Source: Xenophilus sp. AP218F
GTDB lineage: Bacteria; Pseudomonadota; Gammaproteobacteria; Burkholderiales; Chromobacteriaceae
Assembly (NCBI GenBank): GCA_002213445.1
Contig: NJIE01000008.1
Coordinates: 1 to 64,000 of the forward strand
DNA: 64,000 bases
Reading direction: 5' to 3'
The notes below the pieces were generated by a model, which saw only the letters and a program-made list of their open reading frames with translations, made no database searches and was not told the origin of the DNA. Both the position numbers and the translations under genes were made by a program. This document shows, one piece after another, positions 1-9,488 of the stretch. The stretch's first letter is position 1; each line of letters begins with the position of its first letter.

Positions 1-1
1 C

Positions 2-77
2 TGGTGGGCGTTGACGGAGTCGAACCGCCGACATTCTGCTTGTAAGGCAGACGCTCTACCAACTGAGCTAAACGCCC
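2..77 (-). tRNA. tRNA-Val (anticodon TAC)
   Basis: On the minus strand the sequence folds as a standard tRNA. The acceptor 5' arm GGGCGTT pairs with AACGCCC, followed by an encoded CCA tail at 4-2. The D-arm (AGCTCAGTTGGTAGAGC) and T-arm (GGTTCGACTCC) are canonical. The anticodon stem TCTGC/GCAGA encloses the loop CTTACAA, giving anticodon TAC, hence valine. Confidence 0.96.
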
Positions 78-295
78 TGAAACCTTTTCGCTGTCTGCGT
101 TTGCGTCTCAGCGAGGAGGCGAATTAAATCACAGCGTTTAAGCTTGTGCAAGGGGTTTTGTAAGGTTTTTTTAGCAAAACCTGAAAACTGGAATATTTGC
201 TCCAATTTTGTGTGGTTTTGGCGGTTTGCCGGGTGACGGCGAGATTCCGCCTCATGTATCATCCCCCGATTAGGATTTATCGGGTGATGTATAGA

Positions 296-1261
296 ATGAA
301 GCCGACCTTTCTCGATTTTGAGCAGCCGATTGCCGAGCTCGAGAACAAAATAGAAGAGCTGCGCTTTGTCCAGGACGACTCGGTGCTGGATATCTCGGAA
401 GAGATCGCGCGCCTGCAGAAGAAGAGTCTGGAACTGACCAAGTCGCTGTACGCCAAGTTGACGCCGTCCCAGATCGCCATGGTGGCCCGCCACCCGCAGC
501 GTCCTTATACGCTGGATTACATTCAGGCCATCTTCACCGACTTTGAAGAGCTGCACGGCGATCGCGCCTTTGCCGACGATGCCGCCATCGTTGGCGGCCT
601 AGCGCGTTTCAACGGCCAGTCCGTCATGGTGATCGGCCAGCAGAAGGGCCGCGATACCAAGGAGAAGATTCGCCGCAACTTCGGCATGCCGCATCCGGAA
701 GGCTATCGCAAGGCGCTGCGTCTGATGAAGCTGGCCGAGAAATTCGGCATTCCGGTCTTCACCTTCGTGGATACCGCGGGCGCCTGGCCCGGCATCGGCG
801 CCGAGGAGCGCAGCCAGTCAGAGGCCATCGGCCGCAATCTTTACGAAATGACCCGCCTGCGCGTGCCGGTCATCGTGACGGTGATCGGCGAGGGCGGCTC
901 CGGCGGCGCGCTGGCCATCGCCGTCGGCGATTACGTCAACATGCTGCAGTACGCCACCTACTCGGTGATTTCGCCGGAAGGTTGCGCCTCCATTCTCTGG
1001 AAGACCGCCGAACGGGCCTCCGAGGCTGCCGAGGCGCTGGGCATTACCGCGCCGCGTCTGAAAACCCTGGGTCTGATCGACCGCGTGGTCAACGAGCCGG
1101 TGGGCGGCGCGCACCGCGACCCGGCGCAGATGATGACCAGTCTGAAGCGCGTGCTGCAGGAACAGATGAAGGACGTGGCCGGCCGTCCGCTGGACGAACT
1201 GCTCAAAACCCGTTTTGATCGCCTGATGAGTTATGGCCGCTTCAAGGAAGATGCCGCCTGA
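296..1261 (+). CDS. accA: acetyl-CoA carboxylase carboxyltransferase subunit alpha
   Basis: AccA is the alpha half of the carboxyltransferase that moves a carboxyl group from biotin-BCCP to acetyl-CoA, the first committed step of fatty acid synthesis in the cytoplasm. The 321-residue product opens with the family-typical [19 protein letters not shown] and keeps the crotonase-fold core with [20 protein letters not shown] and the glycine-rich [15 protein letters not shown]. The length is normal. I chose the ATG at 296 rather than an upstream in-frame start at 197 because the family N-terminus begins there. The gene overlaps the start of tilS, so the two are probably co-transcribed. Confidence 0.97.
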   Translation: MKPTFLDFEQPIAELENKIEELRFVQDDSVLDISEEIARLQKKSLELTKSLYAKLTPSQIAMVARHPQRPYTLDYIQAIFTDFEELHGDRAFADDAAIVGGLARFNGQSVMVIGQQKGRDTKEKIRRNFGMPHPEGYRKALRLMKLAEKFGIPVFTFVDTAGAWPGIGAEERSQSEAIGRNLYEMTRLRVPVIVTVIGEGGSGGALAIAVGDYVNMLQYATYSVISPEGCASILWKTAERASEAAEALGITAPRLKTLGLIDRVVNEPVGGAHRDPAQMMTSLKRVLQEQMKDVAGRPLDELLKTRFDRLMSYGRFKEDAA

Positions 1262-2594
1262 TCTTGCAGCCCAGCTGCTCAAACACTGGCCGGACGAATT
1301 GTCCGGCCTTTGTGTTTTGGAGGTGGGCCTCTCGGGTGGGCTGGATTCGATGGCGCTGCTGTCCTTGCTGTGCGAGGCGCGCGAGCGCAGGCCGCAGCTG
1401 CGCCTGTCCGCGGTGCACGTGCATCACGGGCTCAGCCCCAACGCCGATGCCTGGGCCGAGCATTGCCGGCAGGTCTGCGCTCGTCTCGACGTGCCTTTGC
1501 GCGTGGAACGGGTGCATCTTGCCGTGGCGGGAGGCGAGAGCCTGGAAGCGGTGGCGCGCGAGGCGCGCTATCGCGTCTATCGCCAGTCCGCCGCGCAGGT
1601 GATCGCGCTGGCCCACCATTTGGACGATCAGGCGGAAACCGTGCTGCTGCAGCTGTTGCGCGGCGGCGGCGCGCGCGCCTTGGCGGCGATGCCGGCCGTG
1701 CGGCCGCTGGACGGTGCGGGACGGATGCTGTGGCGGCCTTTGCTGGGGCATGCCCGCGCCGAGCTGGAGGCTTACGTTCGCAGCCGCGATCTGGGCTGGG
1801 TGGAGGACGAAAGCAACCAGGACACCCGCTACCGGCGCAATCTGCTGCGCCAAGACATCCTGCCGCGCATCGAGCAAGCCATCCCGCACTACCGCCAACA
1901 CCTGGCGCGCGCCGCCAGCTTGCAGGCCGATGCCGTCGAACTGCTGGCGGAAGTTTCCGCCGCCGATCTGGCGGCCTGTCGGGTGGACGGCGGCCTGGAT
2001 TGGTTGCGCTTGAAGAGTTTGTCGCCGGCGCGGCAGCGCCACGCCCTGCTGGCCTGGCTGCAGGCGCTGGGCTGGCCGGCGCCGGAGCCGGCGGCGTTGC
2101 GCGAATTCCTGCGCCAGTTGCATCAGGCCGGACCGGAGGCCTGCCCGTTATTGCGACTTCCGGCCGGCAGCCTGCTGCGTTTTGGCGGCGCGGTGCAGGC
2201 GTGGCCGGCGCTGGCCGCGCCGCAAGCCACGGCGTTGCCGCCGCTGGACCCGGCTCAATCGCTGTTGTTGCCGAGCTGGGGCGGCCGGCTGGGGTGGGCG
2301 TGGCGGGCGAGCGGGCTGGATGCGGCGCACCTGGCCGGCGGATTGGTGTTGCGCCCGCGACAGGGCGGGGAGAAGCTGCCGGGGCGGGCGGGCAGACGCG
2401 CGGTGAAGGATTTGCTGCGCGAAGCCGGATTGCCGCCCTTGCTGCGCCAGCGCTGGCCTTTGCTGTACAGCGGCGCGGGAGACTTGCTGGCGGTGCCGGG
2501 CGTCGCGGTTTCGCAAGCCCACGCCGCCGGCCCGGGCTGGTGGCCGCTCTGGCAGGCGGCCGGGCCGGAAAACGCCTCCGATCAGTCCGGCTGA
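1251..2594 (+). CDS. tilS: tRNA(Ile)-lysidine synthetase TilS
   Basis: TilS uses ATP and lysine to convert the wobble cytidine of the minor tRNA-Ile (CAU) to lysidine, so that it reads AUA. The N-terminal PP-loop [12 protein letters not shown] lies near residue 30, followed by the [15 protein letters not shown] and [20 protein letters not shown] motifs typical of the family. The C-terminal third has the TilS appended domain, with [20 protein letters not shown]. The start is uncertain: ATG 1251 overlaps accA by 11 bases and has AAGGA just upstream, while an in-frame ATG at 1233 would add six residues. Placement after accA is common in beta- and gammaproteobacteria. Confidence 0.95.
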   Translation: MPPDLAAQLLKHWPDELSGLCVLEVGLSGGLDSMALLSLLCEARERRPQLRLSAVHVHHGLSPNADAWAEHCRQVCARLDVPLRVERVHLAVAGGESLEAVAREARYRVYRQSAAQVIALAHHLDDQAETVLLQLLRGGGARALAAMPAVRPLDGAGRMLWRPLLGHARAELEAYVRSRDLGWVEDESNQDTRYRRNLLRQDILPRIEQAIPHYRQHLARAASLQADAVELLAEVSAADLAACRVDGGLDWLRLKSLSPARQRHALLAWLQALGWPAPEPAALREFLRQLHQAGPEACPLLRLPAGSLLRFGGAVQAWPALAAPQATALPPLDPAQSLLLPSWGGRLGWAWRASGLDAAHLAGGLVLRPRQGGEKLPGRAGRRAVKDLLREAGLPPLLRQRWPLLYSGAGDLLAVPGVAVSQAHAAGPGWWPLWQAAGPENASDQSG

Positions 2595-2614
2595 GGGCAA
2601 GGCTTCATCGTCGG

Positions 2615-2640
2615 CAAGGGCAAGCGCAGGCTTGCCCTTG
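2615..2640. terminator. hairpin between convergent tilS and ltaE
   Basis: A perfect 10-bp stem CAAGGGCAAG / CTTGCCCTTG closes a six-base loop in the gap between two convergent genes. There is no strong T-run on either side, so its role as an intrinsic terminator is plausible but not certain. Confidence 0.55.
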
Positions 2641-2672
2641 TCCATTCCGGCGCCGCGTTCGCGCCGGCGGGA

Positions 2673-3701
2673 TCAGGCGCAGAGCACTTGCTCAAGCGCG
2701 TCCGCGATGAGGTCGATGTGGTCGCGGCTGATTTGCCAGTGGGTGACGATGCGCATCAGGCCGTCCTCCGGCGGATTGGCCAGCACGCCGGCTTGCCGCA
2801 GCGCGCCCATCAGCTCGGCCGTGTCGATATCCGCAGTCAGCCGGAACCACACCATATTGATATGCACGTCGTCGACGCGCACGTCCACGCAGGGCAGGGC
2901 CGCCAGGCGTTCGGCCAGATAGCGGGCGTTGGCGTGGTCTTCCGCCAGGCGGGCGGTCATTTCTTCTAGGGCGATGATGCCGGGGGCGGCGATCACGCCG
3001 GCCTGGCGCAGGCCGCCGCCCAGCATCTTGCGATGCTTGCGGGCGCGGGCGATGAAATCGGCGCTGCCGGCCAGGATGGAGCCGATCGGCGCGGCCAATC
3101 CCTTGGACAGGCAGCACATCACGCTGTCGGCGTGGCCGGCGATGTCGCGCGCGTCGCAACCAAGGCGGACTGCGGCGTTGAAGATGCGCGCGCCGTCCAG
3201 ATGCACGGGAACCCGGTGGCGGCGGGCGATGGCGGCGGTTTTCGCCATCGTTTCCAGCGGTATCACCCGTCCGTTGCTGTGCGCGTTTTCCAGACAGATC
3301 AGGCCGGTGCGCGGCCAGTGGATATCCTCGCCCTTGCGGATGCGCTGTTCGATTTCCTCCGGGGGCAGCGCGCCGTCGGCGCTGGCGATGGCGCGCAGCT
3401 GCACGCCGGCCACCGCCGCCGCGCCGCCGGCCTCGTGCCAGACGATGTGGCAGTCGTCGCCCAGAATCACTTCGTCGCCTCGCTGGCAATGGCTGTAGAT
3501 GGCCAGCAGATTGCCGAACGTCCCGCTGGGCACCAGCAGGGCGGCTTCCTTGCCCAGCTTGTCGGCGGCCAGCGCTTCCAGTTGGCGGACCGTGGGGTCG
3601 TCGCCGTAAACGTCGTCGCCGACCACGGCTTGCGCCATCGCTTCGCGCATCCTGGGCGTAGGTTGGGTTACGGTATCGCTGCGTACGTCTATCCACTGCA
3701 T
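2673..3701 (-). CDS. ltaE: low-specificity L-threonine aldolase
   Basis: A PLP-dependent fold-type I enzyme predicted to cleave L-threonine or allo-threonine to glycine and acetaldehyde in the cytoplasm. The 342-residue protein starts [19 protein letters not shown], the usual family opening, and has [12 protein letters not shown], the substrate-site [12 protein letters not shown] and the PLP-lysine motif [14 protein letters not shown]. The start at 3701 is preceded by AGGAG at suitable spacing; longer in-frame starts lack family similarity. A LysR gene lies divergent about 120 bases away and may regulate it, which is inference from position only. Confidence 0.93.
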   Translation of the reverse strand: MQWIDVRSDTVTQPTPRMREAMAQAVVGDDVYGDDPTVRQLEALAADKLGKEAALLVPSGTFGNLLAIYSHCQRGDEVILGDDCHIVWHEAGGAAAVAGVQLRAIASADGALPPEEIEQRIRKGEDIHWPRTGLICLENAHSNGRVIPLETMAKTAAIARRHRVPVHLDGARIFNAAVRLGCDARDIAGHADSVMCCLSKGLAAPIGSILAGSADFIARARKHRKMLGGGLRQAGVIAAPGIIALEEMTARLAEDHANARYLAERLAALPCVDVRVDDVHINMVWFRLTADIDTAELMGALRQAGVLANPPEDGLMRIVTHWQISRDHIDLIADALEQVLCA

Positions 3702-3819
3702 GGCATGCTCCTGATGGGGGTGCGCCGGCCATCCGGCGCGGTGGCGTTGGGGATGAGGACATTCTGCCTGCTGGCGGCCAGTTTGATAATCCGCCAGGCT
3801 GGCATAAGATTTGTGAATC

Positions 3820-4758
3820 ATGGGAACAAATGATTATCAGGATTGCTTGCGCGAAATGGTCGCCTTCGTGCGGGTGGTGGAGAGCGGCAGCTTTTCCGCC
3901 GCGGCCCGGCAGCTGGGGACGACGCCTTCGGCGGTAAGCAAGCAGATCGCGCGGCTGGAGGCGGCGCTGGCCACCCGGCTGCTGGAGCGCTCCACCCGCA
4001 AGCTGCGCTTGACCGATGGCGGCCGCGAGGCTTACCAGCGTTGCCGGCAGCTGGCGGCGGCGGCGCGGTCGGTGATGGAGATGAGCGGCCAGTCTGGCGA
4101 CGAGCCGGAAGGCTTGCTGCGCGTCAGCGTGCCCAAGGCGGTGGGGTATCGGTTGCTGCACCCGCATATTCCGTCGTTTTTGCGGCGTTATCCGCGCGTG
4201 GACGTGCAGTTGCTGCTGGACGACGGCGAGGTGGATCTGATCGACGGCAACGTGGATCTGGCGATCCGCGTCACCGACCAGCCACCGGCCGGGCTGGCGG
4301 GCCGGCCGTGGCGGCCGATACGGCACCGGGTGTGCGCCACGCCGGCGTATCTGGCGCGCAACGGCGCGCCGACGCATCCGCGCGAGCTGGCCGGGCACAG
4401 CTGCATCTGTCTGAGCGAGGACAGTTTTCACAGCCGCTGGCGCTTTCGGCGCGGCGACGAGGAATTGTCGGTGCCGGTGCGCGGCCGTTACATGGCCAAC
4501 CACAGCGCGATCCGGCTGGAAGCGGTGCTGGCCGATCTGGGCATCGGCAGCTTGCCGGATTTTGTGGCCGAGGCCGCTCTGGCTGCCGGCGACATCGTGG
4601 AGACGCTGCCGGAATGGACGTTTCTCGCCTCCTATCACGGCACGGCCTGGCTGTTGTATTCGCCGGGGCGTTATCGGGCTTCCCGGCTGCGGGTTTTCAT
4701 CGATCACCTGCTCGCCGCGCAGCCGACGGCGACGGATGGTGGGCAGCAGGCGGGGTGA
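3820..4758 (+). CDS. LysR-family transcriptional regulator
   Basis: A 312-residue LysR-type regulator. The N-terminal winged helix-turn-helix is clear ([18 protein letters not shown] followed by [32 protein letters not shown]) and is followed by a substrate-binding domain with [18 protein letters not shown] and VDLAIRV. It belongs to the large group often annotated as AaeR/DmlR-like. It is divergent from the threonine aldolase gene, so control of that gene is possible; the effector is unknown. The chosen start lacks an obvious Shine-Dalgarno sequence. An ATG at 3856 is an alternative but would trim the first helix. Confidence 0.9.
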   Translation: MGTNDYQDCLREMVAFVRVVESGSFSAAARQLGTTPSAVSKQIARLEAALATRLLERSTRKLRLTDGGREAYQRCRQLAAAARSVMEMSGQSGDEPEGLLRVSVPKAVGYRLLHPHIPSFLRRYPRVDVQLLLDDGEVDLIDGNVDLAIRVTDQPPAGLAGRPWRPIRHRVCATPAYLARNGAPTHPRELAGHSCICLSEDSFHSRWRFRRGDEELSVPVRGRYMANHSAIRLEAVLADLGIGSLPDFVAEAALAAGDIVETLPEWTFLASYHGTAWLLYSPGRYRASRLRVFIDHLLAAQPTATDGGQQAG

Positions 4759-4794
4759 GAGGCTATAATCTGGCCATACAGGCCGATATCCTTG

Positions 4795-4828
4795 ACAACA
4801 CAGCCCTCCTGCGGGGCTGTTGTCTTTT
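4795..4828 (+). terminator. intrinsic terminator after the LysR gene
   Basis: The arms ACAAC-AGCCC and GGGCTGTTGT pair with a two-base bulge in the 5' arm and are followed by CTTTT. It sits about 35 bases after the LysR stop codon. Confidence 0.6.
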
Positions 4829-4892
4829 GCGGTGTCGGCGACGCTAACCCAGGCGCGGCCGTCCGGTCGCGCCGCTGTAGATGGTAAGTACG

Positions 4893-5159
4893 ATGGCTGC
4901 TGGTCAAATTGAATGTTGTTGGTGTGAGAAGCGTTTCAGCGAGTCGGCCCTGCAAGGTCCGGCGCATAACCGTTGCCCGCATTGCGGCGACCCGGTGGTG
5001 CCCAGCACTTTCGGCAAGCTGGCGCTGGGGCAGGATTTCGCCTGCAAAATGGGCGGCGAATGGAACAAGATCTCCGACACCAAGGCTGAAATCCACGACG
5101 CCGGCCGCGGCGACAAGCCTTGCGAGTTCGCGGCGGACGAGGTGGTCTACCCGTTCTGA
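4893..5159 (+). CDS. small zinc-ribbon-like hypothetical protein
   Basis: An 88-residue soluble protein I do not recognise by name. Near its N-terminus it has two Cys pairs (CCWC and CPHC) spaced like a zinc ribbon, and two further cysteines follow (DFACKMGG, KPCEF). The rest is polar, with no membrane segment. ATG 4893 is preferred over the in-frame ATG 4881 because GGTAAG lies about five bases before it. It is flanked by terminators on both sides, so it is probably a single-gene unit. Function unknown; metal binding is inferred from the cysteine spacing. Confidence 0.75.
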   Translation: MAAGQIECCWCEKRFSESALQGPAHNRCPHCGDPVVPSTFGKLALGQDFACKMGGEWNKISDTKAEIHDAGRGDKPCEFAADEVVYPF

Positions 5160-5185
5160 GCCGGCAAGCCGGTTGCCGACAAGCG

Positions 5186-5213
5186 AAAGCCCTGCCGTCC
5201 GGCAGGGCTTTTT
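5186..5213 (+). terminator. intrinsic terminator after the zinc-ribbon gene
   Basis: A perfect stem AAGCCCTGCC / GGCAGGGCTT with a four-base loop is followed by a T-run. It lies between convergent genes and could also serve lpxH on the other strand. Confidence 0.85.
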
Positions 5214-5236
5214 CATGGCGCGCGCTTGCTCGCGTC

Positions 5237-5956
5237 TTACAGCGCGTGGGCGCTCAGGCCGTTTTCGTCCAGGCGCAAATAGCCGCCTGCGCTGCCGTGC
5301 CAGTCCTGGATCACCCAGCGTTCGGCGCGGCGCTCTCCGGCGACGTGCAGATGGCGCGCCGGGCGATGGGTGTGGCCGTGGATCAGCGTCGGCCAGTCGT
5401 GCTCGGCGAGGAGGGCGAGCGCCGCGTCTTCGGTGACGTCTGAAATGGCGGTCAGCCCGTGCTGGCGCTTGGCCATTTCGCTTTGCGCGCGCGCCTGGCG
5501 GGCGATGGCGTGGCGCTCGGCCAGCGGGCGGGCGAGCATGGCGCGTTGCCAGTCCGGGTTGCGGCTCATGGCGCGGAATTGCTGGTAGGCCGCGTCGTCG
5601 CGGCACAGCGCGTCGCCGTGGCTGAGCAGGAAACGGCCTGCGGTGGTGTCGATCAGCGTCGGGTCGGGCAGCAAGGTGGCGCCGCTGCGTTCCTCGAAAT
5701 CGGGCCCCATCAGGAAGTCGCGGTTGCCGTGCATCACGTACAGCGGGGTGTGGCGGGAGAACTCGCGCATCGCCGCCAGCGGCGCTTCCAGATAGGCGGA
5801 ATCGTCGTCGTCGCCCACCCAGTATTCGAACAGGTCGCCCAGGATGTAGAGCACGTCTATCCGGTCTTGCCAGCTTTGCAGGCTGGACAGGAACAGGCGG
5901 GTGAGTTCGGGGGTGTCGTCTGCCAGGTGCAGATCGGATATGAAATGAATGACCAT
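5237..5956 (-). CDS. lpxH: UDP-2,3-diacylglucosamine hydrolase LpxH
   Basis: LpxH removes UMP from UDP-2,3-diacylglucosamine to give lipid X, the fourth step of lipid A synthesis, at the inner membrane surface. The 239-residue protein has the full calcineurin-like metallophosphatase motif set: SDLHLADD (D8, H10), LGDLFEYW (D41), HGNRDF (N78), LSHGDALC (H113) and the C-terminal HGHTHRP. Length is typical. It follows the two cyclophilin genes on the same strand, about 70 bases after ppiB, and is probably part of that operon. Confidence 0.96.
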   Translation of the reverse strand: MVIHFISDLHLADDTPELTRLFLSSLQSWQDRIDVLYILGDLFEYWVGDDDDSAYLEAPLAAMREFSRHTPLYVMHGNRDFLMGPDFEERSGATLLPDPTLIDTTAGRFLLSHGDALCRDDAAYQQFRAMSRNPDWQRAMLARPLAERHAIARQARAQSEMAKRQHGLTAISDVTEDAALALLAEHDWPTLIHGHTHRPARHLHVAGERRAERWVIQDWHGSAGGYLRLDENGLSAHAL

Positions 5957-6026
5957 GGCGATGCCGCTGTGAAGGGGACAAGCGGGGCGGGCGCCGCCCC
6001 GCGTTCAAACGCGCCGCAAGCGGCGC

Positions 6027-6518
6027 TTAGACGATTTCCGCCTTTTCCAGCACGACGGCTTCCACCGGCACGTCCTGGTGGCCGCCGCTGCGGCCGGTGC
6101 GCACGGTCTTGATGCGGTCTACCACGTCCTGGCCGGCGATGACCTGGCCGAAGACGGCGTAGCCCCAACCCTGGGTGCTTTCCGATTTGAAGTCCAGGAA
6201 GTCGTTGTCGGCCACGTTGATGAAGAACTGGGCGGAGGCCGAGTGCGGGTCCATGGTGCGCGCCATGGCCACGGTATAAGTCTTGTTGGACAGGCCGTTG
6301 TTGGCTTCGTTCTGGATCGGAGCCTTGGTCGGCTTCTGGTTCATGTCGGCGTCGAAGCCGCCGCCCTGGATCATGAAGCCGTTGATCACGCGGTGGAAGA
6401 TGGTGCCGTCGTAGTGGCCGCTCTTGACGTATTCCTCGAAATTGGCCGCGGTTTTCGGGGCCTGTTCGTGGAACAGTTCCAGCGTGATTTCGCCGAAGTT
6501 GGTGGTGAGTTTGATCAT
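6027..6518 (-). CDS. ppiB: cytoplasmic peptidyl-prolyl cis-trans isomerase (cyclophilin B type)
   Basis: A 163-residue cyclophilin without a signal peptide, which places it in the cytoplasm. It has the catalytic [15 protein letters not shown] segment and [15 protein letters not shown], the bacterial PpiB hallmarks. It lies 34 bases downstream of a secreted paralogue (6553-7110). The two share most core motifs, so the pair appears to be a tandem duplication supplying proline isomerase to cytoplasm and periplasm. Confidence 0.95.
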   Translation of the reverse strand: MIKLTTNFGEITLELFHEQAPKTAANFEEYVKSGHYDGTIFHRVINGFMIQGGGFDADMNQKPTKAPIQNEANNGLSNKTYTVAMARTMDPHSASAQFFINVADNDFLDFKSESTQGWGYAVFGQVIAGQDVVDRIKTVRTGRSGGHQDVPVEAVVLEKAEIV

Positions 6519-6552
6519 GATGTTTCCTTGCTGCGGGCAGGCGCGGCCTGCC

Positions 6553-7110
6553 TTACGGTTTAACGGTGACCTTCTGGATCACGATGGGCTCGAACGGCAC
6601 GTCGTCCATGCCGTTCATATTGCCGGTGCGGGTTTTGGCGATGCGGTTCACCACGTCCATGCCGCGGGTGACCTTGCCGAACACCGCGTAGCCCGCGCCT
6701 TGCGGACTGGGCGATTTGTAGTTCAGAAAGTCGTTGTTGGCGACGTTGATGAAAAACTGCGCCGTGGCCGAATTGGGGTCCGCGGTGCGCGCCATGGCGA
6801 TGGTGCCTATCGTGTTCTTCAGGCCGTTGGCGGCTTCGTTGGCGATGGGCGCGCGGGTGGGTTTCTGGTTGAGCTTGGTGTCGAAGCCGCCGCCCTGGAT
6901 CATGAAGCCGTCGATGACGCGATGGAACACCGTACCGTTATAGTGGCCGGCCTTGGCGTAGGCCACGAAGTTTTCCACGGTCTTGGGCGCCTTGGCGCTG
7001 TCCAGCGTGATTTCGATATTGCCCTTGTTGGTGAGCATTTCCACCACCGGGGCGGCGTGGGCCAGGGCCGGCAGCGCGCAAAGCGCCAGGCTGCAAATCA
7101 GTTTTTTCAT
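6553..7110 (-). CDS. ppiA: periplasmic peptidyl-prolyl cis-trans isomerase (cyclophilin A type)
   Basis: A 185-residue cyclophilin whose first about 20 residues ([20 protein letters not shown]) form a Sec signal peptide with an AHA-A cleavage site, so it acts in the periplasm. The catalytic core is intact ([32 protein letters not shown]). It is first in the ppiA-ppiB-lpxH run on the minus strand. Its promoter must lie in the gap shared with the divergent FadL-type gene. Confidence 0.94.
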   Translation of the reverse strand: MKKLICSLALCALPALAHAAPVVEMLTNKGNIEITLDSAKAPKTVENFVAYAKAGHYNGTVFHRVIDGFMIQGGGFDTKLNQKPTRAPIANEAANGLKNTIGTIAMARTADPNSATAQFFINVANNDFLNYKSPSPQGAGYAVFGKVTRGMDVVNRIAKTRTGNMNGMDDVPFEPIVIQKVTVKP

Positions 7111-7466
7111 GACTGGTGCGGGGCTGTGGTTGAATTCGGGCCTGTGATTCTAGCACAGGCGGACAGGCTGCGAAGCGCCCGCCATTTATCCCTTTGGCAT
7201 GATTGCTGACGGGTAGCGGGGCTGTCCCGGCGACGCGCCGTCTGACGCCGCCTCCGCCTTGCCGGGGCATCCGGCGCAAGCGGAAAAGTTTTAATCAGGT
7301 ATTTTTTTGCTTGCCAGATTGTTAACTGGAGCTTAGACTCTGCGCTCTAAAAAATTGCGGTCGCTATCTAACATATGCGGCCGATCAGCAGGCGGAGGTC
7401 GGATGTTGCTGTTGCCCGAGTGCAGTGAGCCGCCCCGCGGAACTCTCTCAGGATAACGATATCATC
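7111..7466. other. divergent intergenic region ppiA / fadL-like
   Basis: A 356-base gap holding the promoters of two divergent genes. The part nearest the porin gene is AT-rich (about 7285-7380), as expected for a promoter, but I cannot assign -35/-10 boxes with confidence. I see no convincing small gene or structured RNA. Confidence 0.5.
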
Positions 7467-8792
7467 ATGCAATTCCCGACTCAGCGTCGTCTCGTCCGTG
7501 TTCTTCCCCTTGTCATCGGCGGCCTGTTCGCCGCCGTTCCGGCCGCGCAGGCCGGCGGCTTCCAGCTGACCGAGCAAAGCGTGCTGGGCATGGGCCGCGC
7601 CTACGCCGGCGCCGGCGTGGCGGGCGACGATTTGTCCGCAGTCTTTTACAACCCGGCCGGCATGACCCTGCTGGAGGGCACCCGCGTGCAGGGCGGCTTC
7701 ACTTACGCCGAAATCGACGCGCCGTTCAGCGGTGCCAATACCACCAAAGACTCGCCGGTTTCGGCTCTGGACGGCACCTTCGCCGCCAGCGACAACGGCC
7801 GCGGCGCGGGCGAGGCCATCCCCAACGCTTACCTGACCCATCAGATCAACAGTCAGCTGTTCTTCGGCCTGGGCATCACCACGCCGTTCGGCCTCGGCGC
7901 GAGCTACAGCGACAACTGGCGCGGCCGCGACGCCGGCATTTCCAGCAGCATCATGACGGTGGACATCAACCCGTCGCTGGCTTACAAGCTGAACGACAAG
8001 TGGAGCTTCGGCGCCGGCGTGTCGGCGCAGTACGCCAAGGCCGATCTGAAAAAGGGCGCTTATCTGCCGGGCGCGACCGGCGAGCTGGAAGCCGACAGCT
8101 GGGGTTTCGGCTACAACCTGGGCGTGATGTACTCGTATAGCGCCGATACCCGCGTCGGCTTGTCTTATCGTTCCAAAGTCCACCATGACGCCAAGGGCGA
8201 TTACACCAACGCCGGCTTCCCGGCTCCGTTCGGCCGTTATCTGAACGGCACGTTCGCCGGCTCCGCCGAGGTCACCACGCCGGAATCGCTGATGCTGAGC
8301 GGCTACAGCAAGCTCAACAGCAAGTTCGGCGTCGGCGCGACCGCGCGCTGGACGCGCTGGAGCCGCTTCGACCAGTTGGTGGTCAAGGGCAGCCCGGCGG
8401 TGAGCATCGGCGGTCCGGCCATCGATACCACCACCACCATCGACAACCACTGGAAGAACAGCTGGCTGTTCTCGGTGGGCGGCGACTATTTCTACAGCGA
8501 CCGCCTGACCCTGCGCAGCGGCATCGGCTACGAAACCACGCCGGTTCCCAATCCGGAACATCGCAATCCGCTGATCCCGGACGCCAACCGCCTGTGGCTG
8601 AGCCTGGGCGCGAGCTACCGAATCAACAAGCAAGCGTCGGTGGACGTGGGCTACGCTTACTTGCGCGCCGTGGGCGACAAGAAGATCAACAGCACGGTGG
8701 GCAGCCCGTTCGGCACGTCCAGCACCCTGCAGGGCGAGTATGGTTCGCTCACCGGCCACCTGCTGGGCGCGCAAATGCAATACCGCTTCTGA
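7467..8792 (+). CDS. FadL/OMPP1-family outer-membrane transporter
   Basis: A 441-residue beta-barrel outer-membrane protein of the FadL family, which takes up long-chain fatty acids or other hydrophobic compounds. A signal peptide spans about residues 1-28 (cleavage near PAAQA-GGFQ). The mature N-terminus GGFQLTEQSVLGMGRAYAG followed by VFYNPAGMTLL is the family signature (the N-terminal hatch and NPA motif). The protein ends in aromatic-terminated barrel strand GAQMQYRF. The ATG at 7467 is preferred over the in-frame 7425 because it places the signal peptide at the N-terminus and has AGGAT upstream. The substrate cannot be deduced. Confidence 0.92.
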   Translation: MQFPTQRRLVRVLPLVIGGLFAAVPAAQAGGFQLTEQSVLGMGRAYAGAGVAGDDLSAVFYNPAGMTLLEGTRVQGGFTYAEIDAPFSGANTTKDSPVSALDGTFAASDNGRGAGEAIPNAYLTHQINSQLFFGLGITTPFGLGASYSDNWRGRDAGISSSIMTVDINPSLAYKLNDKWSFGAGVSAQYAKADLKKGAYLPGATGELEADSWGFGYNLGVMYSYSADTRVGLSYRSKVHHDAKGDYTNAGFPAPFGRYLNGTFAGSAEVTTPESLMLSGYSKLNSKFGVGATARWTRWSRFDQLVVKGSPAVSIGGPAIDTTTTIDNHWKNSWLFSVGGDYFYSDRLTLRSGIGYETTPVPNPEHRNPLIPDANRLWLSLGASYRINKQASVDVGYAYLRAVGDKKINSTVGSPFGTSSTLQGEYGSLTGHLLGAQMQYRF

Positions 8793-8810
8793 TCGCGTCT
8801 CGCCGCAAGG

Positions 8811-8841
8811 AAAAAGCACTGCCAAACGGCAGTGCTTTTTT
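8811..8841 (+). terminator. intrinsic terminator after the FadL-like gene
   Basis: AAAAAGCACTGCC and GGCAGTGCTTTTTT form a perfect stem with a four-base loop and flanking A/T runs. It can work in both directions and separates the porin gene from the convergent cupin gene. Confidence 0.93.
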
Positions 8842-8858
8842 ATTGGCCGGCCCGCGCT

Positions 8859-9398
8859 TCATATCTGGTATTCAGGTTCCCAGATCCGGCGCGCGAAATC
8901 GGCGGGGCTGAAGATTTCCATCTGCCGCAAGGGCGGGGAGTATAGATGCAGGGTGACCAGGTTCCGGTCATGCGCGTTGCGGATCTGATGGATGTCCTGA
9001 TGTTCGTTGACCAGCAGGCTGCCCGCAGCCATCTGGCGCGCCGCGCCTGTCTTGGCCGCGCCGCCGGGCGTCGTCTCGAAAGCGGTTTCGCTGGCGATGC
9101 CTTCCACCACCAGCACGCCGCAACGGCTGCCGTGATGATTGTGGATGCGGCTTTGTTGTCCGGGCAGCCAGCACAGCAACAACAGTTCAAAGCCGTCGTC
9201 GGCGTAAATGCGGTTGCGGCGGTAGCCGGCGGGGTCAAAGTTCCGGTAAGGGGCCAGTTCGTCGGGCGCGAGCCGCAGCGCCTGGCAGAAATCCAGAATC
9301 TCCTCGCGGCTGAGCGCGGCCCGGCGCGCGGCGAGGCGGCGGATGCCGTCGGCCAGTATGGCGGACGGGGCGGGCGGGGCAAAGGTCGGGCGGGGCAT
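8859..9398 (-). CDS. cysteine dioxygenase-type cupin protein
   Basis: A 179-residue cupin of the type I cysteine dioxygenase family, predicted to be a mononuclear non-haem iron enzyme oxidising cysteine or a related thiol to the sulfinate. The metal-site motifs are HNHHGSRCGVLVVEG near the middle and DIHQIRN about 50 residues later, giving the three-histidine ligand set. Start 9398 is preceded by AGGAG. Bacterial members include 3-mercaptopropionate dioxygenases, so the exact thiol is open. Neighbours do not clarify the substrate. Confidence 0.85.
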   Translation of the reverse strand: MPRPTFAPPAPSAILADGIRRLAARRAALSREEILDFCQALRLAPDELAPYRNFDPAGYRRNRIYADDGFELLLLCWLPGQQSRIHNHHGSRCGVLVVEGIASETAFETTPGGAAKTGAARQMAAGSLLVNEHQDIHQIRNAHDRNLVTLHLYSPPLRQMEIFSPADFARRIWEPEYQI

Positions 9399-9488
9399 GG
9401 CGTCTCCTGGCGGCAAGCGATGTCGGCATGGACTGGCGATCCGCCGCTTGGTTCTTGCGCCTGTTCTCATGGCCGGCGCCGGCTGGTT

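Noticed and set aside
4764-4769. Perfect TATAAT just after the LysR gene
   Set aside because: No matching -35 element at 16-18 bases upstream, and a terminator lies between it and the next gene, so it is probably chance.
7368-8825. 485-codon frame on the minus strand opposite the FadL-like gene
   Set aside because: Low-complexity translation and no ribosome-binding site; the plus-strand porin has a signal peptide, family motifs and a terminator.
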